A stretch of DNA of 64,000 nucleotides from Pseudomonas sp. GD04091 (GCF_029836165.1 NZ_JAOEBG010000008.1:154820-218819); one strand, 5' to 3'. Counted from the stretch's first letter, positions 19,630 through 28,891 are shown. Notes: generated by a model not told the origin, from the sequence alone. A program made the numbers and translations.

Positions 19630-20232
19630 TCAGCCGCGCTGCCACAGCGCGTAATGCACCTGGCCGGTCTTCTTCTCGCGGTGCAGGCGCCAGTTGCCGG
19701 GCATCGCCAGCGTTGAAGGCGCGGCTTCGCTTTCGGTGTAGATCCACGCCTGCTCGCGCAGCCACTGACCCTGCTCCAGCAAGTTGCAGGTGTTGGCCAG
19801 CAGCTCCTGGTGGAACGGCGGGTCGAGGAACACCATATCGAATTGCTGCTTGGCCGGACCTTGCAGGTAGCGCAGGGCGTCGGTCTGCAGGATCTGCCCA
19901 CGCGGGCAGCGCAGCAGTTCGAGGTTGTGCTTGAGGTTGGCGATGGCTGCCGGGTTGCTGTCCAGTGCCACGGCGTTTTCGGCGCCGCGCGACAGCGCTT
20001 CGAGCACCAGGGCGCCGCTGCCGGTGAAGGCATCGAGCACCAGGGCGCCTTCGATGTACGGCGCCAGCCAGTTGAACAGGGTTTCACGCACGCGATCGGG
20101 CGTCGGTCGCAGGCCTTCGCCTTCCGGCACGGCCAGGCGACGGCTGCGCCACTCGCCGGCGATGATGCGCAGCTGGCCTGGGCCCTTGCTGGTGCCCGGG
20201 GCCGGGCGCGCTGGGGTAGTGGGTCTTGCCAT
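19630..20232 (-). CDS. rsmD: 16S rRNA (guanine(966)-N2)-methyltransferase
   Basis: 200 aa. The SAM-binding region is VLDAFTGSGALVLEALSRGA and the catalytic tetrapeptide appears as DPPF in VFLDPPFHQ. The N-terminal GQLRIIAGEWRSRRL and RPTPDRVRETLFNWL are RsmD signatures. It methylates G966 of 16S rRNA during 30S assembly. Its ATG overlaps the stop of the upstream M16 gene by one base (TAATG). In other Pseudomonas the same M16 pair-rsmD-ftsY neighbourhood is seen, while here a second M16 pair follows. Confidence 0.95.
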   Translation of the reverse strand: MARPTTPARPAPGTSKGPGQLRIIAGEWRSRRLAVPEGEGLRPTPDRVRETLFNWLAPYIEGALVLDAFTGSGALVLEALSRGAENAVALDSNPAAIANLKHNLELLRCPRGQILQTDALRYLQGPAKQQFDMVFLDPPFHQELLANTCNLLEQGQWLREQAWIYTESEAAPSTLAMPGNWRLHREKKTGQVHYALWQRG

Positions 20233-21725
20233 TAGTGCTCCGGTACGCCGAGCGGCTGCTCGGCGGGTTTGTCAGTGGGGGCCGGCAGCGGCTGCTGCGC
20301 CACCTTCGGGCCGACGGTGACGATCACCAGCTGGTCCGCCGCGAGGTGCTTGCTCATGGCCGCCTTGACCTGCTCGACGGTCAGCGCCTGGGACTGCTGC
20401 ATGAAGTCTTCCAGCCAGCTCAGCGGCAGGTTGTAGAAGCCGATCGCGCCCAGCTGCCCGACGATGCTGGCGTTGCTGGCATTGGACAGCGGGAAGCTGC
20501 CGGCCAGTTCACGCTTGGCGTCGTCCAGCTCTTGCTGGGTCGGGCCACTCTTCAGGTACTCGGCGAGAATGTCCTGGACCAGCTTGAGCGTGCCCTCGCT
20601 GAGTTCGGCGCGGGTCTGCAGGTTGATCATGAACGGGCCGCGTACCTGCATCGGGCTGAATACCGAGTACACGCCATAGGTCAGGCCGCGCTTCTCACGG
20701 ACCTCGCTCATCAGGCGGGTGCCGAAGGCGCCGCCGCCGAGGATCTGGTTGCCCAGCGACAGCGCCGGCCAGTCCGGATCGTTGCGGTCGATGCCCAGCT
20801 CGGCCAGCATCAGGTGGGTCTGCTTGGACGGGAAGTCGACATGGGTCACGCCTGGCTTGGGCGCGGCAGGCTGCTCAGGCTTGGCCAATGCCGGGCCCTT
20901 GGGCAGGCCGGCGGAAACCTGGGCGGCGATGGCCTCGGCCTCGGCGCGGCTGAGGTCGCCGACCAGGGCGATCACCGCGTTGCCCGCGGCATAGGCCTTG
21001 CCATGGAAGGTACGCAGCTGCTCGAGGGTGATCCCGGGGATGGTCTCGGCGGTGCCGTCGCTGGGGTGGGCGTAGGGGTGGCTGCCGTAAAGATTGGCGA
21101 ACAGGGTCTTGCCGGCGATCTTGCCCGGGCTCTGTTTCTCGTACTCGAAACCGGCCAGCAGCTGATTCTTGATGCGCTTGAGGGCATCTTCGGGGAAGGT
21201 CGGCCTGCCCACCACCTCGGTGAACAGCTTCAGGGCCGGATCGCGCTTGTCCACCGCGCTGAGGCTGCGCAGCGAGGCCACGGCCATGTCGCGGTATGAG
21301 CCATTGCCGAAATCGGCGCCCAGACCTTCGAAACCTTCGGCGATGGCGGTGACGTCCTTGCCGGCCACGCCCTCGTTGAGCATGGCGTTGGTCAGCGTGG
21401 CCAGGCCTGGGGTGCCGCCGTCCTGGCTGCTGCCAGCGGCGAAGGTCAGGCGCAGGTCGAACATCGGCAGCTCGTGGGCCTCGACGAACAGCACGCGGGT
21501 GCCTTCGGCGGTGGTCCAGTCCTGGATGTTCAGCTGGCGCCGGCTGGGCGCCTTGCCGTCCAGTTCGGCCAGCGATTGCAGGGTGTTGGCCGGGCGGGCC
21601 GCGGTGCCCGGCTGGCTTTCACTGTCGGATTGGGCCGGACGCGCCAGCAACAGGGCAAGGCCCACCACCAGCACGATGATCGCCAGACCGAACAGGGTGT
21701 AGCGCGGTGCGCTGCGATCACTCAT
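20232..21725 (-). CDS. M16 peptidase family protein lacking the zinc motif, membrane anchored
   Basis: 497 aa from the ATG giving MSDRSAPRYTLFGLAIIVLV. One transmembrane or uncleaved signal segment lies at about 11-28, so the bulk is periplasmic. The M16 fold is clear (EAHELPMFDLRLTFAAGSSQ), but the HxxEH position reads SSQDGGTPGLATLTNAMLNEG and lacks zinc ligands. The M16_C region is also present. It is the inactive half of a heterodimer with the upstream gene, sharing an eight-base ATGAGTGA overlap. It precedes rsmD with a one-base overlap. Confidence 0.9.
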   Translation of the reverse strand: MSDRSAPRYTLFGLAIIVLVVGLALLLARPAQSDSESQPGTAARPANTLQSLAELDGKAPSRRQLNIQDWTTAEGTRVLFVEAHELPMFDLRLTFAAGSSQDGGTPGLATLTNAMLNEGVAGKDVTAIAEGFEGLGADFGNGSYRDMAVASLRSLSAVDKRDPALKLFTEVVGRPTFPEDALKRIKNQLLAGFEYEKQSPGKIAGKTLFANLYGSHPYAHPSDGTAETIPGITLEQLRTFHGKAYAAGNAVIALVGDLSRAEAEAIAAQVSAGLPKGPALAKPEQPAAPKPGVTHVDFPSKQTHLMLAELGIDRNDPDWPALSLGNQILGGGAFGTRLMSEVREKRGLTYGVYSVFSPMQVRGPFMINLQTRAELSEGTLKLVQDILAEYLKSGPTQQELDDAKRELAGSFPLSNASNASIVGQLGAIGFYNLPLSWLEDFMQQSQALTVEQVKAAMSKHLAADQLVIVTVGPKVAQQPLPAPTDKPAEQPLGVPEH

Positions 21726-23073
21726 GAGCGGACTCCTCGGGCAGTACATGGGCAACGCTCAGGCGTTCGCGGGTGAAGTAGGTGCGGGCGGCGGCCTGGA
21801 TGTCCTCAGGCGTCACGCGCTTGAGGTCGTCGAGCTCGCTGTCGATCAGCTTCCAGGAAAGGCCGACGGTTTCCAGCTGGCCGATGGTGGTGGCCTGGCT
21901 GCTGATGGAGTCGCGGTCGTAGACCAGGCCGGCGATCACCTGGGCACGTACGCGCTCCAGTTCTTCGGCGGTGGGCGGTGTGGTCTTGAGCTCGTCGAGC
22001 AGTTGCCAGATGCCTTTCTCCACCTCGGCCAAGGTCTTGTGCTTCTGCACATTGGGGGTGGCCGAGATCATGAACAGGCTGTCGCCGCGGGTGAAGGCGT
22101 TGTAGCTGGACGAGGCCCCGGCGACCAACTCCTGGCCACGCTCCAGGCGCGCCGGCATGCGGGCGCTGTAGCCGCCGTCGAGCAGGGCCGAGATCAGGCG
22201 CAGGGCGTTGACGCTGCGCGGCTCCTTGGCGGTGGCCAGGGCCGGGACGTTGAAGCCGTAGATCAGGCTGGGCAGCTGCGTGCGCAGGTGCAGGGTGAGC
22301 TGGCGCTGGCCCGGTTCGGCCAGCTCCAGCGGCAGCTTGCTCGGCGGCACGGCGCGTTTGGGGATGGGGCCGAAGTATTTCTGGGCGAGAGCCTTGACCT
22401 CGTCGGGCTTGACGTCGCCGACCACCACCAGGGTGGCGTTGTTGGGCGCGTACCAGGATTGGTACCAGTGCCGCAGTTCCTCGACCTTCATGCGTTCGAG
22501 ATCGGCCATCCAGCCGATGGTCGGGGTATGGTAGCCGCTGGCCGGATAGGCCATGGCGCGGAACAGTTCGAAGGCCTTGGCGTTCGGCTGGTCGTCGGTG
22601 CGCAGGCGGCGCTCTTCCTTGATCACCTCGATTTCCCGGCTGAACTCGTCGGCCGGCAGGCGCAGGCTGGCCAGGCGATCGGCTTCGAGCTCGAAGGCCA
22701 CCGGCAGGCGGTCGCGGGCCAGCACCTGGTAGTAGGCGGTGTAGTCGTCGCTGGTGAAGGCGTTCTCCTCGGCGCCGAGGTCGCGCAGGATGCGCGAGGC
22801 CTCGCCGGGGCCGAGCTTGGCGCTGCCCTTGAACATCATGTGTTCCAGGGCGTGGGACAGGCCGGTCTGGCCGGGCGTCTCGTAGCTGGAACCGACCTTG
22901 TACCAGATCTGCGAGACCACCACGGGCGCGCGATGGTCCTCGCGCACGACCACTTTCAGGCCGTTGTCGAGGATGAATTCGTGGGTGGGTTGCACATCGG
23001 CGGCGAAGGCCGCCAGCGGCAGGCACAGCGTGCCGAGCAACAGGCCAGCGGCGCGGCGGGCTAGAGCATTCAT
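21718..23073 (-). CDS. M16 zinc metallopeptidase, catalytic subunit, periplasmic
   Basis: 451 aa from MNALARRAAGLLLGTLCLPL. A signal peptide (1-25, ending PLAAFAA) exports it. The zinc motif HALEH spans 74-78 (His74, Glu77, His78), followed by EENAFTSDDYTAYYQ and the acidic REIEVIKEERR segment that supplies the third ligand in M16A/B enzymes. It resembles PqqL/YmxG-like zinc proteases of the periplasm. A much longer in-frame extension upstream of the chosen ATG runs antisense to ftsY and is rejected. It is the first gene of the M16-M16-rsmD-M16-M16 run and divergent from ftsY. Confidence 0.92.
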   Translation of the reverse strand: MNALARRAAGLLLGTLCLPLAAFAADVQPTHEFILDNGLKVVVREDHRAPVVVSQIWYKVGSSYETPGQTGLSHALEHMMFKGSAKLGPGEASRILRDLGAEENAFTSDDYTAYYQVLARDRLPVAFELEADRLASLRLPADEFSREIEVIKEERRLRTDDQPNAKAFELFRAMAYPASGYHTPTIGWMADLERMKVEELRHWYQSWYAPNNATLVVVGDVKPDEVKALAQKYFGPIPKRAVPPSKLPLELAEPGQRQLTLHLRTQLPSLIYGFNVPALATAKEPRSVNALRLISALLDGGYSARMPARLERGQELVAGASSSYNAFTRGDSLFMISATPNVQKHKTLAEVEKGIWQLLDELKTTPPTAEELERVRAQVIAGLVYDRDSISSQATTIGQLETVGLSWKLIDSELDDLKRVTPEDIQAAARTYFTRERLSVAHVLPEESAHE

Positions 23074-23307
23074 ACGGTGTTCAACCTGTTCGGCGGCCCG
23101 CTTGGGTTTAGCGTCGGCGGGCCAGGAGGTGCTAGGATACTGATCCGGTTGCCTGGCGACCATGCCTGTCGCCGTTCTGGCCCGCAGGCCCATACGACAA
23201 AATGCTGCGCATGAACCCGCTGGCCTCCCGGCAGTCTGTTCTGCGTGAGTCAAGAATTCCCGATGCGCCACTGCTGGCCCATCGCTACCCTGAGATAGCC
23301 GTCTTCC

Positions 23308-24894
23308 ATGTTTGGTTCCAACGACGACAAAAAAGCGCCGGCCGCGGCTGGCGAGAAGAAAGGCCTGTTCAGCTGGTTCCGCAAGAAGCCGGAGCAACCT
23401 GTCGCCGAACAGCCGCACGCCCCTCAACCGCCCGTCGAGGCGCCGGTGGTACAGCAGCCTCCCGTCGAGCAGCCCGCTCCGCTGGCCGAGGCACCCCAGC
23501 CTGCGCCGGCAAGCGTGCAGATCGAGCCTGAGCCGGTTGCTGCGCAGGCGGTGCAGCCCACCCAAGTGGTCGAAGCAACTCGGCCCGTGCCGATGGAAGC
23601 CCCGGTCGAGCCTGCCCCGGTGGCCGAGGCTGAGCCCGTTGTTCATGTACAAGCCCCGCAGCCCCCTGTGGGAGCGGGCTTGCTCGCGAATGCGGCTGAC
23701 CTGCCGACAGTCGAGGTCGAGCCAACGCCAGCTACCCCCGTGAGCAACCTGGTGCTGCCGGTTGCGGAAGAGCCGGTTGCACTGGTGCCGGACCTCGAAC
23801 CCAAGGCGCCGCCGGTCATCCCCGAGCGTCCGGCCCCTGAGATGGTGGTCCCCGAGCCTGCACCGGTGGTGGTTGCCCCTGTGGTCGAGCCTGAGCCCGC
23901 AGCGCCTGACGCTTCCGTTCCGACTGTCGTGGAACCCGACCCCGTCGTCGCCGAGCCCGCCAAGCAAGGCTTCTTTGCCCGCCTCAAGCAGGGCTTGTCC
24001 AAGACCAGCGCCAGCATCGGCGAGGGCATGGCCAGCCTGTTCCTTGGCAAGAAAGTCATCGACGACGACCTGCTCGACGAGATCGAGACCCGCCTGCTGA
24101 CCGCCGACGTCGGTGTCGAGGCGACCTCGACCATCGTCCAGAACCTCACGCAGAAGGTCGCCCGCAAGCAGTTGGCCGACGCCGACGCGCTGTACAAGTC
24201 GCTGCAGGATGAGCTGGCCGCGCTGCTGCGTCCGGTCGAGCAGCCGTTGAAGATCGAGGCCCAGAGCAAGCCCTACGTGATCCTGGTGGTCGGCGTGAAC
24301 GGCGCCGGCAAGACCACCACCATCGGCAAGCTGGCCAAGAAGCTGCAGCTCGAAGGCAAGAAGGTCATGCTCGCCGCCGGCGACACCTTCCGCGCTGCGG
24401 CGGTGGAGCAGTTGCAGGTGTGGGGCGAGCGCAACCAGATCCCGGTGATCGCCCAGCACACTGGCGCCGACTCGGCTTCGGTGATCTTCGACGCCGTGCA
24501 GGCCGCCAAGGCCCGTGGCGTCGATGTGCTGATCGCCGATACCGCCGGTCGTCTGCACACCAAGGACAACCTGATGGAAGAGCTGAAGAAGGTTCGTCGG
24601 GTGATCGGCAAACTTGACGCCGAGGCACCGCACGAGGTGCTGTTGGTACTCGATGCCGGCACCGGGCAGAACGCCATCAGCCAGGCCAAGTACTTCAACC
24701 AGAGCGTCGAACTGACCGGCCTGGCCCTGACCAAGCTGGACGGCACCGCCAAGGGTGGCGTCATCTTCGCCCTGGCCAAGCAGTTCAACATCCCGATCCG
24801 CTTCATTGGTGTGGGCGAAGGTATCGACGACCTGCGCACCTTCGAGGCCGAACCCTTCGTCAAGGCGCTGTTCGCCGAGCGGGAACCTTCATGA
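23308..24894 (+). CDS. ftsY: Signal recognition particle receptor FtsY
   Basis: 528 aa, longer than many FtsY proteins because of a low-complexity N-terminal A domain (about 25-230, rich in Pro, Ala, Glu, Val). The N domain begins near [20 protein letters not shown] and the G domain follows, with [15 protein letters not shown] (G1), [16 protein letters not shown] (G3) and [10 protein letters not shown] (G4/G5). FtsY docks ribosome-nascent chains with SRP at the inner membrane. Residues 119-131 ([13 protein letters not shown]) are encoded by a REP-like sequence. The gene overlaps ftsE by four bases (ATGA). The start follows a GATAGCC-type leader with no strong ribosome site, but MFGSNDDKK is the conserved start. 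Confidence 0.96.
   Translation: MFGSNDDKKAPAAAGEKKGLFSWFRKKPEQPVAEQPHAPQPPVEAPVVQQPPVEQPAPLAEAPQPAPASVQIEPEPVAAQAVQPTQVVEATRPVPMEAPVEPAPVAEAEPVVHVQAPQPPVGAGLLANAADLPTVEVEPTPATPVSNLVLPVAEEPVALVPDLEPKAPPVIPERPAPEMVVPEPAPVVVAPVVEPEPAAPDASVPTVVEPDPVVAEPAKQGFFARLKQGLSKTSASIGEGMASLFLGKKVIDDDLLDEIETRLLTADVGVEATSTIVQNLTQKVARKQLADADALYKSLQDELAALLRPVEQPLKIEAQSKPYVILVVGVNGAGKTTTIGKLAKKLQLEGKKVMLAAGDTFRAAAVEQLQVWGERNQIPVIAQHTGADSASVIFDAVQAAKARGVDVLIADTAGRLHTKDNLMEELKKVRRVIGKLDAEAPHEVLLVLDAGTGQNAISQAKYFNQSVELTGLALTKLDGTAKGGVIFALAKQFNIPIRFIGVGEGIDDLRTFEAEPFVKALFAEREPS
23663..23694 (+). repeat. REP element inside the ftsY coding region
   Basis: GTGGGAGCGGGCTTGCTCGC at about 23669-23688, with flanking matches, equals the REP core found in the intergenic spaces of this window. 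It is in frame in ftsY and contributes residues around 119-131 of the disordered A domain. No stop or frame change results. Confidence 0.8.
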
Positions 24895-25562
24895 TCCGAT
24901 TCGAACAGGTAGCCAAGCGCTATCCCAATGGCCATGTCGGCCTGCACGAACTGAGCTTCCGGGCGCGTCGTGGCGAGTTCCTGTTCGTCACCGGTCACTC
25001 CGGCGCCGGCAAGAGCACCCTGCTGCGCCTGCTGCTGGCCATGGAGCGTCCGACCAGCGGCAAGCTGCTGCTGGCCGGGCAGGACCTGGGCCAGATCAGC
25101 AACGCGCAGATTCCGTTCCTGCGGCGCCAGATCGGCGTGGTGTTCCAGAACCACCAACTGCTGTTCGATCGCACCGTGTTCAACAACATCGCGCTGCCGT
25201 TGCAGATCCTCGGGCTGTCCAAGGCCGAGATCGCCAAGCGCGTGGACTCGGCGCTGGAGCGCGTGTCGCTGAGCGACAAGGGCGAGCTGTTCCCGGCCGA
25301 CCTGTCCACCGGCCAGCAGCAGCGGGTCGGCATCGCCCGCGCCATCGTCCACCAGCCGGCCCTGCTGCTGGCGGACGAACCCACCGGTAACCTCGACCCA
25401 CGCCTGGCCGCCGAGATCATGGGCGTGTTCGAGGACATCAACCGCCTGGGCACCACCGTTTTGATCGCCAGTCACGACCTGGCGCTGATCGCGCGCATGC
25501 GCCACCGCATGCTGACGCTGCAACGCGGCCGCTTGATCGGCGATGGGGAGGCCGGGCAATGA
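24891..25562 (+). CDS. ftsE: Cell division ATP-binding protein FtsE
   Basis: 223 aa ABC ATPase: Walker [10 protein letters not shown] (about 36-44), Q-loop FQNHQLL, signature LSTGQQQR and Walker B LLLADEP, with the H-loop in ASHD. It forms the cytoplasmic half of the FtsEX complex, which controls peptidoglycan hydrolases at the septum through EnvC-like partners. It overlaps ftsY upstream and ftsX downstream by four bases each, so the three are translationally coupled. Family length and motifs are standard. Confidence 0.97.
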   Translation: MIRFEQVAKRYPNGHVGLHELSFRARRGEFLFVTGHSGAGKSTLLRLLLAMERPTSGKLLLAGQDLGQISNAQIPFLRRQIGVVFQNHQLLFDRTVFNNIALPLQILGLSKAEIAKRVDSALERVSLSDKGELFPADLSTGQQQRVGIARAIVHQPALLLADEPTGNLDPRLAAEIMGVFEDINRLGTTVLIASHDLALIARMRHRMLTLQRGRLIGDGEAGQ

Positions 25563-26587
25563 GCACCACACGTACACCAAAGGTTTCCGAGCGCGTCGCG
25601 CCCAAGGCTGCCGATCCGCAGCAGCCCAGGAAAAAGCGCGGCGATCATGACGACGATGGCCCGGATTTTCGCACCTTGCTGCATGCCTGGCTGGAAAGCC
25701 ACCGTGCCAGCCTGGCCGACAGCCTGCGTCGCCTGGGCAAGCAACCGATCGGCAGCTTCTTCACCTGCCTGGTGATGGCCGTGGCGCTGAGCATGCCCAT
25801 GGGCCTGTCGCTGTTGTTGAAGAACGTCGAGAAGCTCGGCGGTTCGTGGCAGCGCGCGGCGCAGATTTCGCTCTATCTCAAGCTGGACGCCAGCAGCCGC
25901 GACGGCGAGGCCCTGCGCGACGAGATCAAGGGCATGCCAGGGGTTGCCGAGGCGCAATACGTCAGCCGCGAGCAGGCGTTGGAAGAGTTCCAGCAGCAGT
26001 CCGGGCTGGGCGAGGCCTTGCGCGAGTTGCCGGACAACCCGCTGCCGGGCGTGGTGGTAGTGACCCCGACCGAAGTCGACAAGCCGGCCCTCGAGGCGCT
26101 GCGCCAGCGTCTGTCCGAGCTGCCACGGGTCGAGGTGGCGCAGCTGGACCTGCTGTGGGTCGAGCGTCTGGCGGCGATACTCAAGCTGGGTGATCGTTTC
26201 GTCTTCGGTCTGGCGGTAATGCTGATTTCCGCGCTGCTGTTAGTAATCGGCAACACAATTCGTCTACATATTGAAAACCGCCGGGTGGAGATCGAAGTGA
26301 TCAAGCTCGTCGGCGGCACCGACAGCTACGTGCGCCGGCCTTTCCTCTATATGGGCGCGCTCTATGGGCTGGGTGCCGGCGTGCTGGCCTGGGGCATCCT
26401 GGCGTTTGGCCTGAACTGGCTCAACGACGCGGTGGTCGGGCTTTCCGGCCTGTACGGCAGCGATTTCGCCCTGGGTGGCGTTCCTGCCTCGGACGGTCTG
26501 TCACTCTTGATCGGCGCGGTGCTGTTGGGGTATATCGGTGCATGGATCGCGGTCGCTCGTCACTTGAACGAGCTGGCGCCGCGATAA
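25559..26587 (+). CDS. ftsX: Cell division protein FtsX
   Basis: 342 aa membrane partner of FtsE. A charged N-terminal tail (1-55) precedes the first membrane segment (about 63-83, FFTCLVMAVALSMPMGLSLL). A periplasmic domain (about 95-215) follows, then three further membrane segments in the last 130 residues; RIHIE-like LHIENRRVEIEVIKLVGGT lies between them. FtsX transmits ATP-driven change from FtsE to periplasmic amidase activators. It overlaps ftsE by four bases. It ends 110 bases before rpoH with no visible terminator, so some rpoH message may come from the ftsY promoter. Confidence 0.96.
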   Translation: MSTTRTPKVSERVAPKAADPQQPRKKRGDHDDDGPDFRTLLHAWLESHRASLADSLRRLGKQPIGSFFTCLVMAVALSMPMGLSLLLKNVEKLGGSWQRAAQISLYLKLDASSRDGEALRDEIKGMPGVAEAQYVSREQALEEFQQQSGLGEALRELPDNPLPGVVVVTPTEVDKPALEALRQRLSELPRVEVAQLDLLWVERLAAILKLGDRFVFGLAVMLISALLLVIGNTIRLHIENRRVEIEVIKLVGGTDSYVRRPFLYMGALYGLGAGVLAWGILAFGLNWLNDAVVGLSGLYGSDFALGGVPASDGLSLLIGAVLLGYIGAWIAVARHLNELAPR

Positions 26588-26603
26588 TGTTTCTTGGCCA
26601 GTA

Positions 26604-26650
26604 TTGACAAATTTTTCATCATGGAACTTGTACAACGGTTTCTTGTCTAT
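26604..26650 (+). promoter_or_regulatory. Overlapping promoters of rpoH (sigma-E-like and possible sigma-70)
   Basis: A sigma-E (AlgU) type promoter is visible: GGAACTT at 26623-26629, a 16-base spacer, then TCTAT at 26646-26650. This matches the consensus GGAACTT...TCnnA for extracytoplasmic stress sigma factors and the layout of the E. coli rpoH P3 promoter. A perfect TTGACA box at 26604-26609 could serve a sigma-70 promoter with a weak -10 (CTTGTA, 26627-26632) overlapping the sigma-E -35. Sigma-E control of rpoH is established in E. coli and P. aeruginosa. Confidence 0.65.
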
Positions 26651-26697
26651 GCTGGCAATGCCCAAAAGGCATGAGTCTGTAAGCCGGAGGTACTTGA

Positions 26698-27552
26698 ATG
26701 ACCAATTCGTTGCAACCTGCCTATGCCCTGGTTCCCGGTGCAAACCTGGAAGCCTATGTGCACACGGTGAACAGCATTCCCCTGCTGACACCGGAGCAGG
26801 AGCGTGAACTGGCCGAGCGTCTCTACTACGAGCAGGATCTCGAGGCCGCTCGGCAAATGGTGATGGCCCACCTGCGTTTCGTTGTTCACATCGCCCGTAG
26901 CTATGCAGGCTACGGGCTGGCCCAGGCCGACCTGGTCCAGGAAGGCAACGTCGGCCTGATGAAGGCGGTAAAGCGTTTCAACCCGGAAATGGGCGTGCGT
27001 CTGGTGTCCTTCGCGGTGCACTGGATCAAGGCCGAGATCCATGAGTTCATCCTGCGCAACTGGCGCATCGTCAAGGTGGCTACCACCAAGGCCCAGCGCA
27101 AGTTGTTCTTCAACCTGCGCAGCCAGAAGAAGCGCCTGGCCTGGCTGAACAACGACGAAGTGCATCGCGTGGCCGAAAGCCTTGGCGTCGAGCCCCGTGA
27201 AGTGCGGGAGATGGAAAGCCGGTTGAGCGGTCAGGACATGGCCTTCGACCCGGCGGCGGAAGCCGACGACGACAGCGCCTTCCAGTCGCCTGCGCATTAC
27301 CTGGAAGACCACCGTTACGACCCGGCCGTGCAGCTGGAGGACGCTGATTGGAGCGACAACTCCACCAGCAACCTGCATGAAGCGCTGCAAGGCCTGGATG
27401 ATCGCAGTCGCGATATCCTCTACCAGCGCTGGCTGGCCGAGGAAAAGGCCACGCTGCATGAGCTGGCGGAAAAGTACAGCGTATCGGCTGAGCGCATTCG
27501 TCAGCTGGAGAAGAACGCGATGAACAAGGTCAAGGCACTGATTACGATCTGA
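26698..27552 (+). CDS. rpoH: Heat-shock sigma factor sigma-32
   Basis: 284 aa, usual size for RpoH. It has sigma-70 region 2 ([54 protein letters not shown]) and region 4 (DERSRDIL-like [14 protein letters not shown], then a helix-turn-helix [21 protein letters not shown]). The RpoH box QRKLFFNLR sits at 133-141 and separates sigma-32 from other group 3 factors. It directs transcription of chaperone and protease genes. A GGAGG ribosome site lies seven bases ahead of the ATG, and the gene follows ftsX behind a sigma-E-like promoter. A strong terminator follows. Confidence 0.98.
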   Translation: MTNSLQPAYALVPGANLEAYVHTVNSIPLLTPEQERELAERLYYEQDLEAARQMVMAHLRFVVHIARSYAGYGLAQADLVQEGNVGLMKAVKRFNPEMGVRLVSFAVHWIKAEIHEFILRNWRIVKVATTKAQRKLFFNLRSQKKRLAWLNNDEVHRVAESLGVEPREVREMESRLSGQDMAFDPAAEADDDSAFQSPAHYLEDHRYDPAVQLEDADWSDNSTSNLHEALQGLDDRSRDILYQRWLAEEKATLHELAEKYSVSAERIRQLEKNAMNKVKALITI

Positions 27553-27572
27553 TCGGCGCCCTGACTGGAGTG

Positions 27573-27611
27573 AAAAAGCCGCTGCTCTCGTAAGAGGCAG
27601 CGGCTTTTTTG
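27573..27611. terminator. Bidirectional terminator between rpoH and mtgA
   Basis: AAAAAGCCGCTGC, a short loop and its complement GCAGCGGCTTTTTT form a strong hairpin with A and T tracts on both sides. It ends the rpoH transcript and would also stop mtgA transcripts arriving from the other strand. Confidence 0.9.
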
Positions 27612-27642
27612 TGTGCGGCGTGGCGGGGCGTGGGAGCGGGCC

Positions 27643-28353
27643 TCAAAGCCTGCGCGAAGCATCCAGCTGCATCAGGTAGCTCGGCCCACCCAGCTGGCTC
27701 ATCTGCCGGCGAATCCACCCCGCCCGGCTGGCTACATAGGCGCTCGGCCGGCTGGCGCTCCACTTGATCGGGCTGGGCAGCACCGCCGCGAGCTGTGCGG
27801 CCTGTTGTCGCGTCAGGCGGCTGGCATCGACGCCGAAGTGATAGCGCGCCGCTGCCTGGGCGCCGAACACGCCCTTGCCCCACTCGGCGCTGTTCAGATA
27901 GACCTCGAGAATCCGCTCCTTCGACCAGAACAGTTCGATCAGCGCGGTGAACCAGGCTTCAAGCCCCTTGCGCAGCCAGCTGCGCCCGGACCACAGGAAC
28001 AGATTCTTGGCCACCTGCTGGGTCAGCGTGCTGGCGCCGCGGACCTTGCCGCCGCGCTCGTTGTAGGCCAGTGCCGCCTGGATCGCGGGGATGTCGAAAC
28101 CCCAGTGGCTGGCGAACTTCTGGTCCTCGCCGGCGATCACCGCCACCTTGAGCTCGTCGGAAATGTCCTTCCACGGCGTCCAGTCGCGCTGCAGGTCGAT
28201 GGGCTCGCCACTGAACCACGACTCCACCTTGCGCTCGACCATCAGCGCCGTCCCGGGTGGCGGCACCCAGCGCAGCACCAGCACCACGGCAATGCTGCCG
28301 GCAGCGAACCAGAGCAGGGCGCGGTAGAGGTGGCGGAGGAGGGATGACAGCAT
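27643..28353 (-). CDS. mtgA: Monofunctional biosynthetic peptidoglycan transglycosylase
   Basis: 236 aa from MLSSLLRHLYRALLWFAAGS. One N-terminal membrane anchor (about 10-30) is followed by a glycosyltransferase family 51 domain. Motif 1 contains the catalytic Glu in AVIAGEDQKFASHWGFD, and further motifs are RGASTLTQQVAKNLFLW, GLEAWFTALIELFWSKERILEVYLN and the late AAVLP. It polymerises lipid II into glycan strands without a transpeptidase domain. An upstream in-frame extension of 49 codons runs into the DUF423 gene on the other strand and is rejected. It is divergent from DUF423 and convergent on rpoH. Confidence 0.95.
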   Translation of the reverse strand: MLSSLLRHLYRALLWFAAGSIAVVLVLRWVPPPGTALMVERKVESWFSGEPIDLQRDWTPWKDISDELKVAVIAGEDQKFASHWGFDIPAIQAALAYNERGGKVRGASTLTQQVAKNLFLWSGRSWLRKGLEAWFTALIELFWSKERILEVYLNSAEWGKGVFGAQAAARYHFGVDASRLTRQQAAQLAAVLPSPIKWSASRPSAYVASRAGWIRRQMSQLGGPSYLMQLDASRRL

Positions 28354-28417
28354 GGTGATGGCTTGGCCGGACCGTTGGAACGGGCCATTATACAGACCCC
28401 TCCCGAGGAGTCGTCCC

Positions 28418-28789
28418 ATGCTTCGCAGCTTCCTGATGCTCGCCGCGTTCTTCGGCTTTACCGGCGTAGCGCTCGGCGCCTTCGCCGCCCATGGCCTCAA
28501 GAGCCGACTCAGCGCCGATTACCTGGCAATCTTCCACACCGGGGTCACTTATCAACTGGTGCATGCCCTGGCGATCCTGGGTGTGGCCGTGTTGTCGGTG
28601 CACCTGCCCGGACGCCTGGTGGGCTGGGCCGGTGGTCTGTTCGCGACAGGGATCGTGCTGTTCTCCGGTAGCCTCTACGTGTTGACCCTCAGCGGCCTGG
28701 GCAAGCTCGGCATGATCACGCCCATTGGTGGCGCGTGCTTCCTCGCCGGCTGGCTGTGCCTGGGCCTGGCCGCCTGGCGCCTGGGCTGA
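28418..28789 (+). CDS. DUF423 small membrane protein (YgdD type)
   Basis: 123 aa, four predicted transmembrane helices. It starts MLRSFLMLAAFFGFTGVALG and contains the DUF423 signature GAFAAHGLKSRLSADYLAIF and VLFSGSLYVLTLSG. The function of the family is unknown; it is an inner-membrane protein. The gene lies 102 bases ahead of thiS, between mtgA (divergent) and thiS, so it may be cotranscribed with thiSG-trmB. Upstream in-frame codons overlap the mtgA start on the other strand and are not used. Confidence 0.88.
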   Translation: MLRSFLMLAAFFGFTGVALGAFAAHGLKSRLSADYLAIFHTGVTYQLVHALAILGVAVLSVHLPGRLVGWAGGLFATGIVLFSGSLYVLTLSGLGKLGMITPIGGACFLAGWLCLGLAAWRLG

Positions 28790-28891
28790 CCGGTCGGTCC
28801 ACAATCGCGACTAATGGCGCGCGCCGCCCTTGGGTTGCGGGGCTGATCGGGGCTAGAATGCGGGCCCCAAAGAACAATGGTGGCCGTGCGC

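Noticed and set aside
23074..24633. The 520-codon in-frame upstream extension of the M16 peptidase at 21718-23073
   Set aside because: It runs antisense through ftsY and would bury the signal peptide that begins at 23073.
28790..28891. A TPP riboswitch ahead of thiS
   Set aside because: No CUGAGA-type conserved core or the expected stem arrangement is visible in the 102-base leader.
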